A stretch of DNA of 64,000 nt from Euwallacea fornicatus (taxonomy: Eukaryota > Arthropoda > Insecta > Coleoptera > Curculionidae). Shown here piece after piece: positions 22,152 through 35,700 of this stretch. Position numbers and translations under genes: made by a program. The stretch is taken from the NCBI RefSeq assembly GCF_040115645.1, contig NW_027096021.1:744001-808000 (forward strand), written 5' to 3'. Within the stretch, counting starts at the first letter, position 1. Every line of letters begins with the position of its first letter. The notes beneath the pieces are model-generated. The model saw nothing but the letters and a program-made list of their open reading frames with translations. It was not told the DNA's origin and ran no database searches.

Positions 22152-23969
22152 AAAGTGTCAAAGTAATCACCTCAACGAGATTTTGAAGATGTCACAACAC
22201 ATCATGATTACATCTTGTTGAACTTCCAAGAAAAATAGTACTTTATGTGCTCAAACACACAACTTGTGTGACTTTTCAAACTTTGAAGCTCGATAACTTC
22301 GGCAAATGAGGACCAAATTTGTTAAACAAAGTGTCAAATTAATCAGCTCGACGAGATTTTGAATATGTCACAACACATCATGATTGCATCTAGTTGAATT
22401 TCCAAGAAAAATAGTACTTTATGTGCTCAAATACACAACTTTTGTGACTTTTCAAACTTTGAAGCTCGATAACTTCGGCAAATGTGGACCAAATTTGTTA
22501 AACAGAGTGTCAAATTAATCAGCTCGACGAGATTTTGAAGATGTCACAACACATCGTGATTGCATCTTGTTGAACTTCCAAGAAAAATAGTACTTTATGT
22601 GCTCAAATACACAACTTGTGTGACTTTTCAAACTTTGAAGCTCGATAACTTCGGCAAATGTGGACCAAATTTCTTAAACAAAGTGTCAAAGTAATCACCT
22701 CAACGAGATTTTGAAGATGTCACAACACATCATGATTACATCTTGTTGAACTTCCAAGAAAAATAGTACTTTATGTGTTCAAACACACAACTTTTGTGAC
22801 TTTTCAAACTTTGAAGCTCGTTAACTTCGGCAAATGAGGACCAAAGTTGTTAAACAGAGTGTCAAATTAATCAGCTCGATGAGATCTTTAACATGACACA
22901 ACACATCAGAATTGCATCTTGTTGAACTTGCAAGAAAAATAGTACTTTATGTGCTCAAACACACAACTTTTGTGACTTTTCAAACTTTGAAGCTCGATAA
23001 CTTCGGCAAATGTGGACCAAATTTCTTAAACAAAGTGTCAAAGTAATCACCTCAACGAGATTTTGAAGATGTCACAACACATCATGATTACATCTTGTTG
23101 AACTTCCAAGAAAAATAGTACTTTATGTGCTCAAACACACAACTTGTGTGACTTTTCAAACTTTGAAGCTCGATAACTTCGTCAAATGAGGACCAAATTT
23201 GTTAAACAGAGTGTCAAATTAATCAGCTCGACGAGATTTTGAAGATGTCACAACACAACAGTATTGCATCTTGTTGAACTTCCAAGAAAAATAGTACTTT
23301 ATGTGCTCAAACACACAACTTTTGTGACTTTTCAAACTTTGAAGCTCGATAACTTCGGCAAATGTGGACCAAATTTCTTAAACAAAGTGTCAAAGTAATC
23401 AACTCAACGAGATTTTGAGGATGTCACAACAGATCGTGATTGCATCTTGTTGAACTTCCAAGAAAAATAGTACTTTATGTGCTCAAACACACAACTTTTG
23501 TGACTTTTCAAACTTTGAAGCTCGATAACTTCGGCAAATGTGGACCAAATTTCTTAAACAAAGTGTCAAAGTAATCAACTCAACGAGATTTTGAAGATGT
23601 CACAACACATCGTGATTGCATCTTGTTAAACTTCCAAGAAAAATAGTACTTTATGTGCTCAAGTACACAACTTTTGTGACTTTTCAAACTTTGAAGCTCG
23701 ATAACTTCGGCAAATGTGGACCAAATTTCTTAAACAAAGTGTCAAAGTAATCACCTCGACGAGATTTTGAAGATGTCACAACACATCATGATTACATCTT
23801 GTTGAACTTCCAAGAAAAATAGTACTTTATGTGCTCAAACACACAACTTGTGTGACTTTTCAAACTTTGAAGCTCGATAACTTCGTCAAATGAGGACCAA
23901 ATTTGTTAAACAGAGTGTCAAATTAATCAGCTCGACGAGATTTTGAAGATGTCACAACACAACAGAATT
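22152..23969. repeat. Mosaic segment containing a 21-mer-offset copy
   Basis: 22064-22599 matches 8870-9405. The part 22537-23355 recurs at 26233-27051 at 3696 bp (21 monomers), anchored by gaacttgca at 22924 and 26620; a difference is tgattac near 23086 against tgaatac near 26782. The remainder carries aacagtattgc, aacagatcg and caagtacac monomers also found at 16400-17000. No gene is present. Confidence 0.82.
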
Positions 23970-25839
23970 GCATCTTGTTGAACTTCCAAGAAAAATAGTA
24001 CTTTATGTGCTCAAACACACAACTTGTGTGACTTTTCAAACTTTGAAGCTCGTTAACTTCGGTAAATGAGGACCAAATTTCTTTAACAAAGTGTCAAAGT
24101 AATCACCTCAACGAAATTTTGAAGATGTCACAACACATCATGATTCCATCTTGTTGAACTTCCAAGAAAAATAGTACTTTATGTGCTCAAAAACACAACT
24201 TTTGTGACTTTTCAAATTTTGAAGCTCGATAACTTCGGCAAATGAGGACCAAATTTGTTAAACAAATTGTCAAATTAATCAGCTTGACGAGATTTTGAAG
24301 ATGTCACAACACATCAGAATTACATCTTGTTGAACTTCCAAGAAAAATAGTACTTTATGTGCTCAAACACACAACTTTTGTGACTTTTCAAACTTTGAAG
24401 CTCGATAACTTCGGCAATTGAGGACGAAATTTGTTAAACAGAGTGTCAAATTAATCAGCTCGATGAGATCTTTAACATGACACAACACATCAGAATTGCA
24501 TCTTGTTGAACTTCCAAGAAAAATAGTACTTTATGTGCTCAAACACACAACTTGTGTGACTTTTCAAACTTTGAAGCTCGTTAACTTCGGCAAATGAGGA
24601 CCAAATTTGTTAAACAGAGTGTCAAATTAATCAGCTCGACGAGATTTTCAAGATGTCACAACACATCGTGATTGCATCTTGTTGAACTTCCAAGAAAAAT
24701 AGTACTTTATGTGCTCAAATACACAACTTGTGTGACTTTTCAAACTTTGAAGCTCGATAACTTCGGCAAATGTGGACCAAATTTCTTAAACAAAGTGTCA
24801 AAGTAATCACCTCAACGAGATTTTGAAGATGTCACAACACATCATGATTACATCTTGTTGAACTTCCAAGAAAAATAGTACTTTATGTGCTCAAACACAC
24901 AACTTGTGTGACTTTTCAAACTTTGAAGCTCGTTAACTTCGGCAAATGAGGACCAAATTTCTTTAACAAAGTGTCAAAGTAATCACCTCAACGAAATTTT
25001 GAAGATGTCACAACACATCATGATTCCATCTTGTTGAACTTCCAAGAAAAATAGTACTTTATGTGCTCAAAAACACAACTTTTGTGACTTTTCAAATTTT
25101 GAAGCTCGATAACTTCGGCAAATGAGGACCAAATTTGTTAAACAAATTGTCAAATTAATCAGCTTGACGAGATTTTGAAGATGTCACAACACATCAGAAT
25201 TACATCTTGTTGAACTTCCAAGAAAAATAGTACTTTATGTGTTCAAACACACAACTTTTGTGACTTTTCAAACTTTGAAGCTCGATAACTTCGGCAATTG
25301 AGGACGAAATTTGTTAAACAGAGTGTCAAATTAATCAGCTCGATGAGATCTTTAACATGACACAACACATCAGAATTGCATCTTGTTGAACTTCCAAGAA
25401 AAATAGTACTTTATGTGCTCAAACACACAACTTGTGTGACTTTTCAAACTTTGAAGCTCGTTAACTTCGGCAAATGAGGACCAAATTTGTTAAACAGAGT
25501 GTCAAATTAATCAGCTCGACGAGATTTTCAAGATGTCACAACACATCGTGATTGCATCTTGTTGAACTTCCAAGAAAAATAGTACTTTATGTGCTCAAAT
25601 ACACAACTTGTGTGACTTTTCAAACTTTGAAGCTCGATAACTTCGGCAAATGTGGACCAAATTTCTTAAACAAAGTGTCAAAGTAATCACCTCAACGAGA
25701 TTTTGAAGATGTCACAACACATCATGATTACATCTTGTTGAACTTCCAAGAAAAATAGTACTTTATGTGCTCAAACACACAACTTGTGTGACTTTTCAAA
25801 CTTTGAAGCTCGTTAACTTCGGCAAATGAGGACCAAATT
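23970..25839. repeat. Pentamer higher-order repeat, 880 bp, two tandem copies
   Basis: 23970-24960 matches 24850-25839 at an offset of 880 bp. Markers are tgattccatc at 24141 and 25021, aatttctttaac at 24077 and 24957, gctcaaaaacac, and the ggcaattgaggac form at 24413 and 25293. A third, shortened unit follows: ggcaattgagg recurs at 25997, only 704 bp (four monomers) later, so one monomer was lost from that copy. Confidence 0.87.
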
Positions 25840-28500
25840 TGTTAAACAGAGTGTCAAAGTAATCACCTCAACGAAATTTTGAAGATGTCACAACACATCA
25901 TGATTACATCTTGTTGAACTTCCAAGAAAAATAGTACTTTATGTGTTCAAACACACAACTTTTGTGACTTTTCAAACTTTGAAGCTCGATAACTTCGGCA
26001 ATTGAGGACGAAATTTGTTAAACAGAGTGTCAAATTAATCAGCTCGATGAGATCTTTAACATGACACAACACATCAGAATTGCATCTTGTTGAACTTCCA
26101 AGAAAAATAGTACTTTATGTGCTCAAACACACAACTTGTGTGACTTTTCAAACTTTGAAGCTCGTTAACTTCGGCAAATGAGGACCAAATTTGTTAAACA
26201 GAGTGTCAAATTAATCAGCTCGACGAGATTTTCAAGATGTCACAACACATCGTGATTGCATCTTGTTGAACTTCCAAGAAAAATAGTACTTTATGTGCTC
26301 AAATACACAACTTGTGTGACTTTTCAAACTTTGAAGCTCGATAACTTCGGCAAATGTGGACCAAATTTCTTAAACAAAGTGTCAAAGTAATCACCTCAAC
26401 GAGATTTTGAAGATGTCACAACACATCATGATTACATCTTGTTGAACTTCCAAGAAAAATAGTACTTTATGTGTTCAAACACACAACTTTTGTGACTTTT
26501 CAAACTTTGAAGCTCGTTAACTTCGGCAAATGAGGACCAAAGTTGTTAAACAGAGTGTCAAATTAATCAGCTCGATGAGATCTTTAACATGACACAACAC
26601 ATCAGAATTGCATCTTGTTGAACTTGCAAGAAAAATAGTACTTTATGTGCTCAAACACACAACTTTTGTGACTTTTCAAACTTTGAAGCTCGATAACTTC
26701 GGCAAATGTGGACCAAATTTCTTAAACAAAGTGTCAAAGTAATCACCTCAACGAGATTTTGAAGATGTCACAACACATCATGAATACATCTTGTTGAACT
26801 TCCAAGAAAAATAGTACTTTATGTGCTCAAACACACAACTTGTGTGACTTTTCAAACTTTGAAGCTCGATAACTTCGTCAAATGAGGACCAAATTTGTTA
26901 AACAGAGTGTCAAATTAATCAGCTCGACGAGATTTTGAAGATGTCACAACACAACAGTATTGCATCTTGTTGAACTTCCAAGAAAAATAGTACTTTATGT
27001 GCTCAAACACACAACTTTTGTGACTTTTCAAACTTTGAAGCTCGATAACTTCGTCAAATGAGGACCAAATTTGTTAAACAGAGTGTCAAATTAATCAGCT
27101 CGACGAGATTTTGAAGATGTCACAACACAACAGAATTGCATCTTGTTGAACTTCCAAGAAAAATAGTACTTTATGTGCTCAAACACACAACTTGTGTGAC
27201 TTTTCAAACTTTGAAGCTCGTTAACTTCGGTAAATGAGGACCAAATTTCTTTAACAAAGTGTCAAAGTAATCACCTCAACGAAATTTTGAAGATGTCACA
27301 ACACATCATGATTCCATCTTGTTGAACTTCCAAGAAAAATAGTACTTTATGTGCTCAAAAACACAACTTTTGTGACTTTTCAAATTTTGAAGCTCGATAA
27401 CTTCGGCAAATGAGGACCAAATTTGTTAAACAAATTGTCAAATTAATCAGCTTGACGAGATTTTGAAGATGTCACAACACATCAGAATTACATCTTGTTG
27501 AACTTCCAAGAAAAATAGTACTTTATGTGTTCAAACACACAACTTTTGTGACTTTTCAAACTTTGAAGCTCGATAACTTCGGCAATTGAGGACGAAATTT
27601 GTTAAACAGAGTGTCAAATTAATCAGCTCGATGAGATCTTTAACATGACACAACACATCAGAATTGCATCTTGTTGAACTTCCAAGAAAAATAGTACTTT
27701 ATGTGCTCAAACACACAACTTGTGTGACTTTTCAAACTTTGAAGCTCGTTAACTTCGGCAAATGAGGACCAAATTTGTTAAACAGAGTGTCAAAGTAATC
27801 ACCTCAACGAAATTTTGAAGATGTCACAACACATCATGATTACATCTTGTTGAACTTCCAAGAAAAATAGTACTTTATGTGCTCAAACACACAACTTTTG
27901 TGACTTTTCAAATTTTGAAGCTCGATAACTTCGGCAAATGAGGACTAAAGTTGTTAAACAGAGTGTCAAATTAATCAGCTCGATGAGATCTTTAACATGA
28001 CACAACACATCAGAATTGCATCTTGTTGAACTTTCAAGAAAAATAGTACTTTATGTGCTCAAACACACAACTTTTGTGACTTTTCAAACTTTGAAGCTCG
28101 ATAGCTTCGGCAAATGAGGACCAAATTTGTTAAACAGACTGTCAAATTAATCAGCTCGACGAGATTTTGAAAATGTCACAACACATCATGATTGCATCTT
28201 GTTGAACTTCCAAGAAAAATAGTACTTTATGTGCTCAAACACACAACTTTTGTGACTTTTCCAATTTTGAAGCTCGATAACTTTGGCAAATGTGGACCAA
28301 ATTTGTTAAACAGAGTGTCAAATTAATCAGCTCGATGAGGTTATGAAGATGTCACAACACATCATGATTACATCTTGTTGAACTTCCAAGAAAAATAGTA
28401 CTTTATGTGTTCAAACACACAACTTTTGTGACTTTTCAAACTTTGAAGCTCGTTAACTTCGGCAAATGAGGACCAAATTTGTTAAACAGAGTGTCAAATT
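25840..28500. repeat. Mosaic of copied blocks
   Basis: 25840-26232 is the four-monomer remnant of the preceding pentamer. 26233-27051 copies 22537-23355. About 27060-27740 copies the 23890-24570 pattern at 3168 bp (18 monomers; the ggtaaatg marker is at 24061 and 27229). From about 27780 the sequence follows the pattern also seen at 43800-44500 (gactgtc at 28137 and 44153, 91 monomers apart). A private ggactaaag variant lies near 27946. No gene is present. Confidence 0.8.
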
Positions 28501-29409
28501 AATCAGCTCGATGAGATCTTTAACATGACACAACACATCAGAATTGCATCTTGTTGAACTTATAAGAAAAATAGTACTTTATGTGTTCAAACACACAACT
28601 TTTGTGACTTTTCAAACTTTGAAGCTCGATAACTTCGGCAAATAAGGACCAAATTTGTTAAACAGAGTGTCAAATTAATAAGCTCGATGAGTACTTTAAC
28701 ATGACACAACACATCAGAATTGCATCTTGTTGAACTTCCAAGAAAAATAGTACTTTATGTGCTCAAACAAACAACTTTTGTGACTTTTCAAACTTTGAAG
28801 CTCGATAACCTCGGCAAATGTGGACCAAATTTCTTAAACAAAGTGTCAAAGTAATCACCTCAACGAGATTTTGAAGATGTCACAACACATCATGATTGCA
28901 TCTTGTTGAACTTCCAAGAAAAATAGTACTTTATGTGCTCAAACACACAACTTTTGTGACTTTTCCAATTTTGAAGCTCGATAACTTTGGCAAATGTGGA
29001 CCAAATTTGTTAAACAGAGTGTCAAATTAATCAGCTCGATGAGGTTATGAAGATCTCACAACACATCATGATTACATCTTGTTGAACTTCCAAGAAAAAT
29101 AGTACTTTATGTGTTCAAACACACAACTTTTGTGACTTTTCAAACTTTGAAGCTCGTTAACTTCGGCAAATGAGGACCAAAGTTGTTAAACAGAGTGTCA
29201 AATTAATCAGCTCGATGAGATCTTTAACATGACACAACACAACAGAATTGCATCTTGTTGAACTTGCAAGAAAAATAGTACTTTATGTGCTCAAACACAC
29301 AACTTTTGTGACTTTTCAAACTTTGAAGCTCGATAGCTTCGGCAAATGAGGACCAAATTTGTTAAACAGACTGTCAAATTAATCAGCTCGACGAGATTTT
29401 GAAAATGTC
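28501..29409. repeat. Satellite segment linked to 30800 by a 12-mer offset
   Basis: The run cttataag monomer, gatgagtac monomer (28686) and caaacaaac/aacctcgg recurs 2112 bp (12 monomers) downstream, with gatgagtac at 30798. It also carries gaagatctca and gaacttgca monomers like those of the 15-mer at 5121-5332. No gene is present. Confidence 0.8.
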
Positions 29410-32171
29410 ACAACACATCATGATTGCATCTTGTTGAACTTCCAAGAAAAATAGTACTTTATGTGCTCAAACACACAACTTTTGTGACTTTTCCAATTTT
29501 GAAGCTCGATAACTTTGGCAAATGTGGACCAAATTTGTTAAACAGAGTGTCAAATTAATCAGCTCGATGAGGTTATGAAGATGTCACAACACATCATGAT
29601 TACATCTTGTTGAACTTCCAAGAAAAATAGTACTTTATGTGTTCAAACACACAACTTTTGTGACTTTTCAAACTTTGAAGCTCGTTAACTTCGGCAAATG
29701 AGGACCAAATTTGTTAAACAGAGTGTCAAATTAATCAGCTCGATGAGATCTTTAACATGACACAACACATCAGAATTGCATCTTGTTGAACTTCCAAGAA
29801 AAATAGTACTTTATGTGCTCAAACACACAACTTGTGTGACTTTTCAAACTTTGAAGCTCGTTAACTTCGTCAAATGAGGACCAAATTTGTTAAACAGAGT
29901 GTCAAATTAATCAGCTCGATGAGATCTTTAACATGACACAACACATCAGAATTGCATCTTGTTGAACTTATAAGAAAAATAGTACTTTATGTGTTCAAAC
30001 ACACAACTTTTGTGACTTTTCAAACTTTGAAGCTCGATAACTTCGGCAAATAAGGACCAAATTTGTTAAACAGAGTGTCAAATTAATAAGCTTGACGAGA
30101 TTTTGAAGATGTCACAACACATCAGAATTACATCTTGTTGAACTTCCAAGAAAAATAGTACTTTATGTGCTCAAACACACAACTTGTGTGACTTTTCAAA
30201 TTTTGAAGCTCGATAACTTCGGCAAATGAGGACCAAATTTGTTAAACAAATTGTCAAATTAATCAGCTTGACGAGATTTTGAAGATGTCACAACACATCA
30301 GAATTACATCTTGTTGAACTTCCAAGAAAAATAGTACTTTATGTGCTCAAACACACAACTTGTGTGACTTTTCAAACTTTGAAGCTCGTTAACTTCGGCA
30401 AATGAGGACCAAATTTGTTAAACAGAGTGTCAAATTAATCAGCTCGATGAGGTTATGAAGATGTCACAACACATCATGATTACATCTTGTTGAACTTCCA
30501 AGAAAAATAGTACTTTATGTGTTCAAACACACAACTTTTGTGACTTTTCAAACTTTGAAGCTCGTTAACTTCGGCAAATGAGGACCAAATTTGTTAAACA
30601 GAGTGTCAAATTAATCAGCTCGATGAGATCTTTAACATGACACAACACATCAGAATTGCATCTTGTTGAACTTATAAGAAAAATAGTACTTTATGTGTTC
30701 AAACACACAACTTTTGTGACTTTTCAAACTTTGAAGCTCGTTAACTTCGGCAAATAAGGACCAAATTTGTTAAACAGAGTGTCAAATTAATAAGCTCGAT
30801 GAGTACTTTAACATGACACAACACATCAGAATTGCATCTTGTTGAACTTCCAAGAAAAATAGTACTTTATGTGCTCAAACAAACAACTTTTGTGACTTTT
30901 CAAACTTTGAAGCTCGATAACCTCGGCAAATGTGGACCAAATTTCTTAAACAAAGTGTCAAAGTAATCACCTCAACGAGATTTTGAAGATGTCACAACAC
31001 ATCATGATTGCATCTTGTTGAACTTCCAAGAAAAATAGTACTTTATGTGCTCAAACACACAACTTTTGTGACTTTTCCAATTTTGAAGCTCGATAACTTT
31101 GGCAAATGTGGACCAAATTTGTTAAACAGAGTGTCAAATTAATCAGCTCGATGAGGTTATGAAGATGTCACAACACATCATGATTACATCTTGTTGAACT
31201 TCCAAGAAAAATAGTACTTTATGTGTTCAAACACACAACTTTTGTGACTTTTCAAACTTTGAAGCTCGTTAACTTCGGCAAATGAGGACCAAATTTGTTA
31301 AACAGAGTGTCAAATTAATCAGCTCGATGAGATCTTTAACATGACACAACACATCAGAATTGCATCTTGTTGAACTTCCAAGAAAAATAGTACTTTATGT
31401 GCTCAAACACACAACTTGTGTGACTTTTCAAACTTTGAAGCTCGTTAACTTCGTCAACTGAGGACCAAATTTGTTAAACAGAGTGTCAAATTAATCAGCT
31501 CGATGAGATCTTTAACATGACACAACACATCAGAATTGCATCTTGTTGAACTTATAAGAAAAATAGTACTTTATGTGTTCAAACACACAACTTTTGTGAC
31601 TTTTCAAACTTTGAAGCTCGATAACTTCGGCAAATAAGGACCAAATTTGTTAAACAGAGTGTCAAATTAATAAGCTTGACGAGATTTTGAAGATGTCACA
31701 ACACATCAGAATTACATCTTGTTGAACTTCCAAGAAAAATAGTACTTTATGTGCTCAAACACACAACTTGTGTGACTTTTCAAATTTTGAAGCTCGATAA
31801 CTTCGGCAAATGAGGACCAAATTTGTTAAACAAATTGTCAAATTAATCAGCTTGACGAGATTTTGAAGATGTCACAACACATCAGAATTACATCTTGTTG
31901 AACTTCCAAGAAAAATAGTACTTTATGTGCTCAAACACACAACTTGTGTGACTTTTCAAACTTTGAAGCTCGTTAACTTCGGCAAATGAGGACCAAATTT
32001 GTTAAACAGAGTGTCAAATTAATCAGCTCGATGAGGTTATGAAGATGTCACAACACATCATGATTACATCTTGTTGAACTTCCAAGAAAAATAGTACTTT
32101 ATGTGTTCAAACACACAACTTTTGTGACTTTTCAAACTTTGAAGCTCGTTAACTTCGGCAAATGAGGACCA
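29410..32171. repeat. 9-mer higher-order repeat, 1584 bp
   Basis: 29410-30587 matches 30994-32171 at 1584 bp. The order is ttttccaatt/aactttgg, gaggttatg, gatctttaac, acttgtgtg with ttaacttcgt (29861 and 31445), cttataag, aataagcttgacg, cagcttgacg, gaggttatg. One visible difference is cgtcaaatg at about 29868 against cgtcaactg at about 31452. Confidence 0.85.
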
Positions 32172-34110
32172 AAGTTGTTAAACAGAGTGTCAAATTAATC
32201 AGCTCGATGAGATCTTTAACATGACACAACACATCAGAATTGCATCTTGTTGAACTTGCAAGAAAAATAGTACTTTATGTGCTCAAACACACAACTTTTG
32301 TGACTTTTCAAACTTTGAAGCTCGATAACTTCGGCAAATGTGGACCAAATTTCTTAAACAAAGTGTCAAAGTAATCACCTCAACGAGATTTTGAAAATGT
32401 CACAACACGTCATGATTACATCTTGTTAAACTTCCAAGAAAAATAGTACTTTATGTGCTCAAACACACAACTTTTGTGACTTTTCAAACTTTGAAGCTCG
32501 ATAACTTCGGCAAATGAGGACCAAATTTGTTAAACAAAGTGTCAAATTAATCAGCTCGACGAGATTTTGAATATGTCACAACACATCATGATTGCATCTA
32601 GTTGAATTTCCAAGAAAAATAGTACTTTATGTGCTCAAATACACAACTTTTGTGACTTTTCAAACTTTGAAGCTCGATAACTTCGGCAAATGTGGACCAA
32701 ATTTGTTAAACAGAGTGTCAAATTAATCAGCTCGACGAGATTTTGAAGATGTCACAACACATCGTGATTGCATCTTGTTGAACTTCCAAGAAAAATAGTA
32801 CTTTATGTGCTCAAATACACAACTTGTGTGACTTTTCAAACTTTGAAGCTCGATAACTTCGGCAAATGTGGACCAAATTTCTTAAACAAAGTGTCAAAGT
32901 AATCACCTCAACGAGATTTTGAAGATGTCACAACACATCATGATTACATCTTGTTGAACTTCCAAGAAAAATAGTACTTTATGTGCTCAAACACACAACT
33001 TGTGTGACTTTTCAAACTTTGAAGCTCGATAACTTCGTCAAATGAGGACCAAATTTGTTAAACAGAGTGTCAAATTAATCAACTCAACGAGATTTTGAGG
33101 ATGTCACAACAGATCGTGATTGCATCTTGTTGAACTTCCAAGAAAAATAGTACTTTATGTGCTCAAACACACAACTTTTGTGACTTTTCAAACTTTGAAG
33201 CTCGATAACTTCGGCAAATGTGGACCAAATTTCTTAAACAAAGTGTCAAAGTAATCAACTCAACGAGATTTTGAAGATGTCACAACACATCGTGATTGCA
33301 TCTTGTTAAACTTCCAAGAAAAATAGTACTTTATGTGCTCAAGTACACAACTTTTGTGACTTTTCAAATTTTGAAGCTCGATAACTTCGGCAAATGTGGA
33401 CCAAATTTCTTAAACAAAGTGTCAAAGTAATCACCTCGACGAGATTTTGAAGATGTCACAACACATCATGATTACATCTTGTTGAACTTCCAAGAAAAAT
33501 AGTACTTTATGTGCTCAAACACACAACTTGTGTGACTTTTCAAACTTTGAAGCTCGATAACTTCGTCAAATGAGGACCAAATTTGTTAAACAGAGTGTCA
33601 AATTAATCACCTCAACGAAATTTTGAAGATGTCACAACACATCATGATTCCATCTTGTTGAACTTCCAAGAAAAATAGTACTTTATGTGCTCAAAAACAC
33701 AACTTTTGTGACTTTTCAAATTTTGAAGCTCGATAACTTCGGCAAATGAGGACCAAATTTGTTAAACAAATTGTCAAATTAATCAGCTTGACGAGATTTT
33801 GAAGATGTCACAACACATCAGAATTACATCTTGTTGAACTTCCAAGAAAAATAGTACTTTATGTGTTCAAACACACAACTTTTGTGACTTTTCAAACTTT
33901 GAAGCTCGATAACTTCGGCAATTGAGGACGAAATTTGTTAAACAGAGTGTCAAATTAATCAGCTCGATGAGATCTTTAACATGACACAACACATCAGAAT
34001 TGCATCTTGTTGAACTTCCAAGAAAAATAGTACTTTATGTGCTCAAACACACAACTTGTGTGACTTTTCAAACTTTGAAGCTCGTTAACTTCGGCAAATG
34101 AGGACCAAAT
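32005..34110. repeat. 21-mer higher-order repeat, copy 1 (offset 3696 bp)
   Basis: Matches 35701-37806 at exactly 21 monomers. Anchors are gaacttgca near 32252, the private acacgtcatg at 32405 and 36101, the tctagttg monomer near 32598 and 36294, aacagatcg, caagtacac, tgattccatc, and ggcaattgagg at 33917 and 37613. It differs by gaagctcg here against gatgctcg in the later copy (37599). Confidence 0.88.
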
Positions 34111-35700
34111 TTCTTTAACAAAGTGTCAAAGTAATCACCTCAACGAAATTTTGAAGATGTCACAACACATCATGATTCCATCTTGTTGAACTTTCAAGAA
34201 AAATAGTACTTTATGTGCTCAAAAACACAACTTTTGTGACTTTTCAAATTTTGAAGCTCGATAACTTCGGCAAATGAGGACCAAATTTGTTAAACAAATT
34301 GTCAAATTAATCAGCTTGACGAGATTTTGAAGATGTCACAACACATCAGAATTACATCTTGTTGAACTTCCAAGAAAAATAGTACTTTATGTGTTCAAAC
34401 ACACAACTTTTGTGACTTTTCAAACTTTGATGCTCGATAACTTCGGCAATTGAGGACGAAATTTGTTAAACAGAGTGTCAAATTAATCAGCTCGATGAGA
34501 TCTTTAACATGACACAACACATCAGAATTGCATCTTGTTGAACTTCCAAGAAAAATAGTACTTTATGTGCTCAAACACACAACTTTTGTGACTTTTCAAA
34601 CTTTGAAGCTCGATAACTTCGGCAAATGTGGACCAAATTTCTTAAACAAAGTGTCAAAGTAATCAACTCAACGAGATTTTGAAGATGTCACAACACATCG
34701 TGATTGCATCTTGTTAAACTTCCAAGAAAAATAGTACTTTATGTGCTCAAGTACACAACTTTTGTGACTTTTCAAATTTTGAAGCTCGATAACTTCGGCA
34801 AATGTGGACCAAATTTCTTAAACAAAGTGTCAAAGTAATCACCTCGACGAGATTTTGAAGATGTCACAACACATCATGATTACATCTTGTTGAACTTCCA
34901 AGAAAAATAGTACTTTATGTGCTCAAACACACAACTTGTGTGACTTTTCAAACTTTGAAGCTCGATAACTTCGTCAAATGAGGACCAAATTTGTTAAACA
35001 GAGTGTCAAATTAATCACCTCAACGAAATTTTGAAGATGTCACAACACATCATGATTCCATCTTGTTGAACTTCCAAGAAAAATAGTACTTTATGTGCTC
35101 AAAAACACAACTTTTGTGACTTTTCAAATTTTGAAGCTCGATAACTTCGGCAAATGAGGACCAAATTTGTTAAACAAATTGTCAAATTAATCAGCTTGAC
35201 GAGATTTTGAAGATGTCACAACACATCAGAATTACATCTTGTTGAACTTCCAAGAAAAATAGTACTTTATGTGTTCAAACACACAACTTTTGTGACTTTT
35301 CAAACTTTGATGCTCGATAACTTCGGCAATTGAGGACGAAATTTGTTAAACAGAGTGTCAAATTAATCAGCTCGATGAGATCTTTAACATGACACAACAC
35401 ATCAGAATTGCATCTTGTTGAACTTCCAAGAAAAATAGTACTTTATGTGCTCAAACACACAACTTGTGTGACTTTTCAAACTTTGAAGCTCGTTAACTTC
35501 GGCAAATGAGGACCAAATTTGTTAAACAGAGTGTCAAAGTAATCACCTTAACGAAATTTTGAAGATGTCACAACACATCATGATTACATCTTGTTGAACT
35601 TCCAAGAAAAATAGTACTTTATGTGCTCAAACACACAACTTTTGTGACTTTTCAAATTTTGAAGCTCGATAACTTCGGCAAATGAGGACCAAAGTTGTTA
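34111..35700. repeat. Internal pentamer and 13-mer copies
   Basis: 34138-34585 matches 35018-35465 at 880 bp, both with the rare tttgatgctcg form (34431 and 35311). 34540-35730 then recurs at 36828-38018 at 2288 bp (13 monomers), sharing the tttgatgctcg variant (37599) and the rare accttaacg at 35545 and 37833. So the later 21-mer copy is itself a hybrid: its left part follows 32005 onward and its right part follows 34540 onward. Confidence 0.85.
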
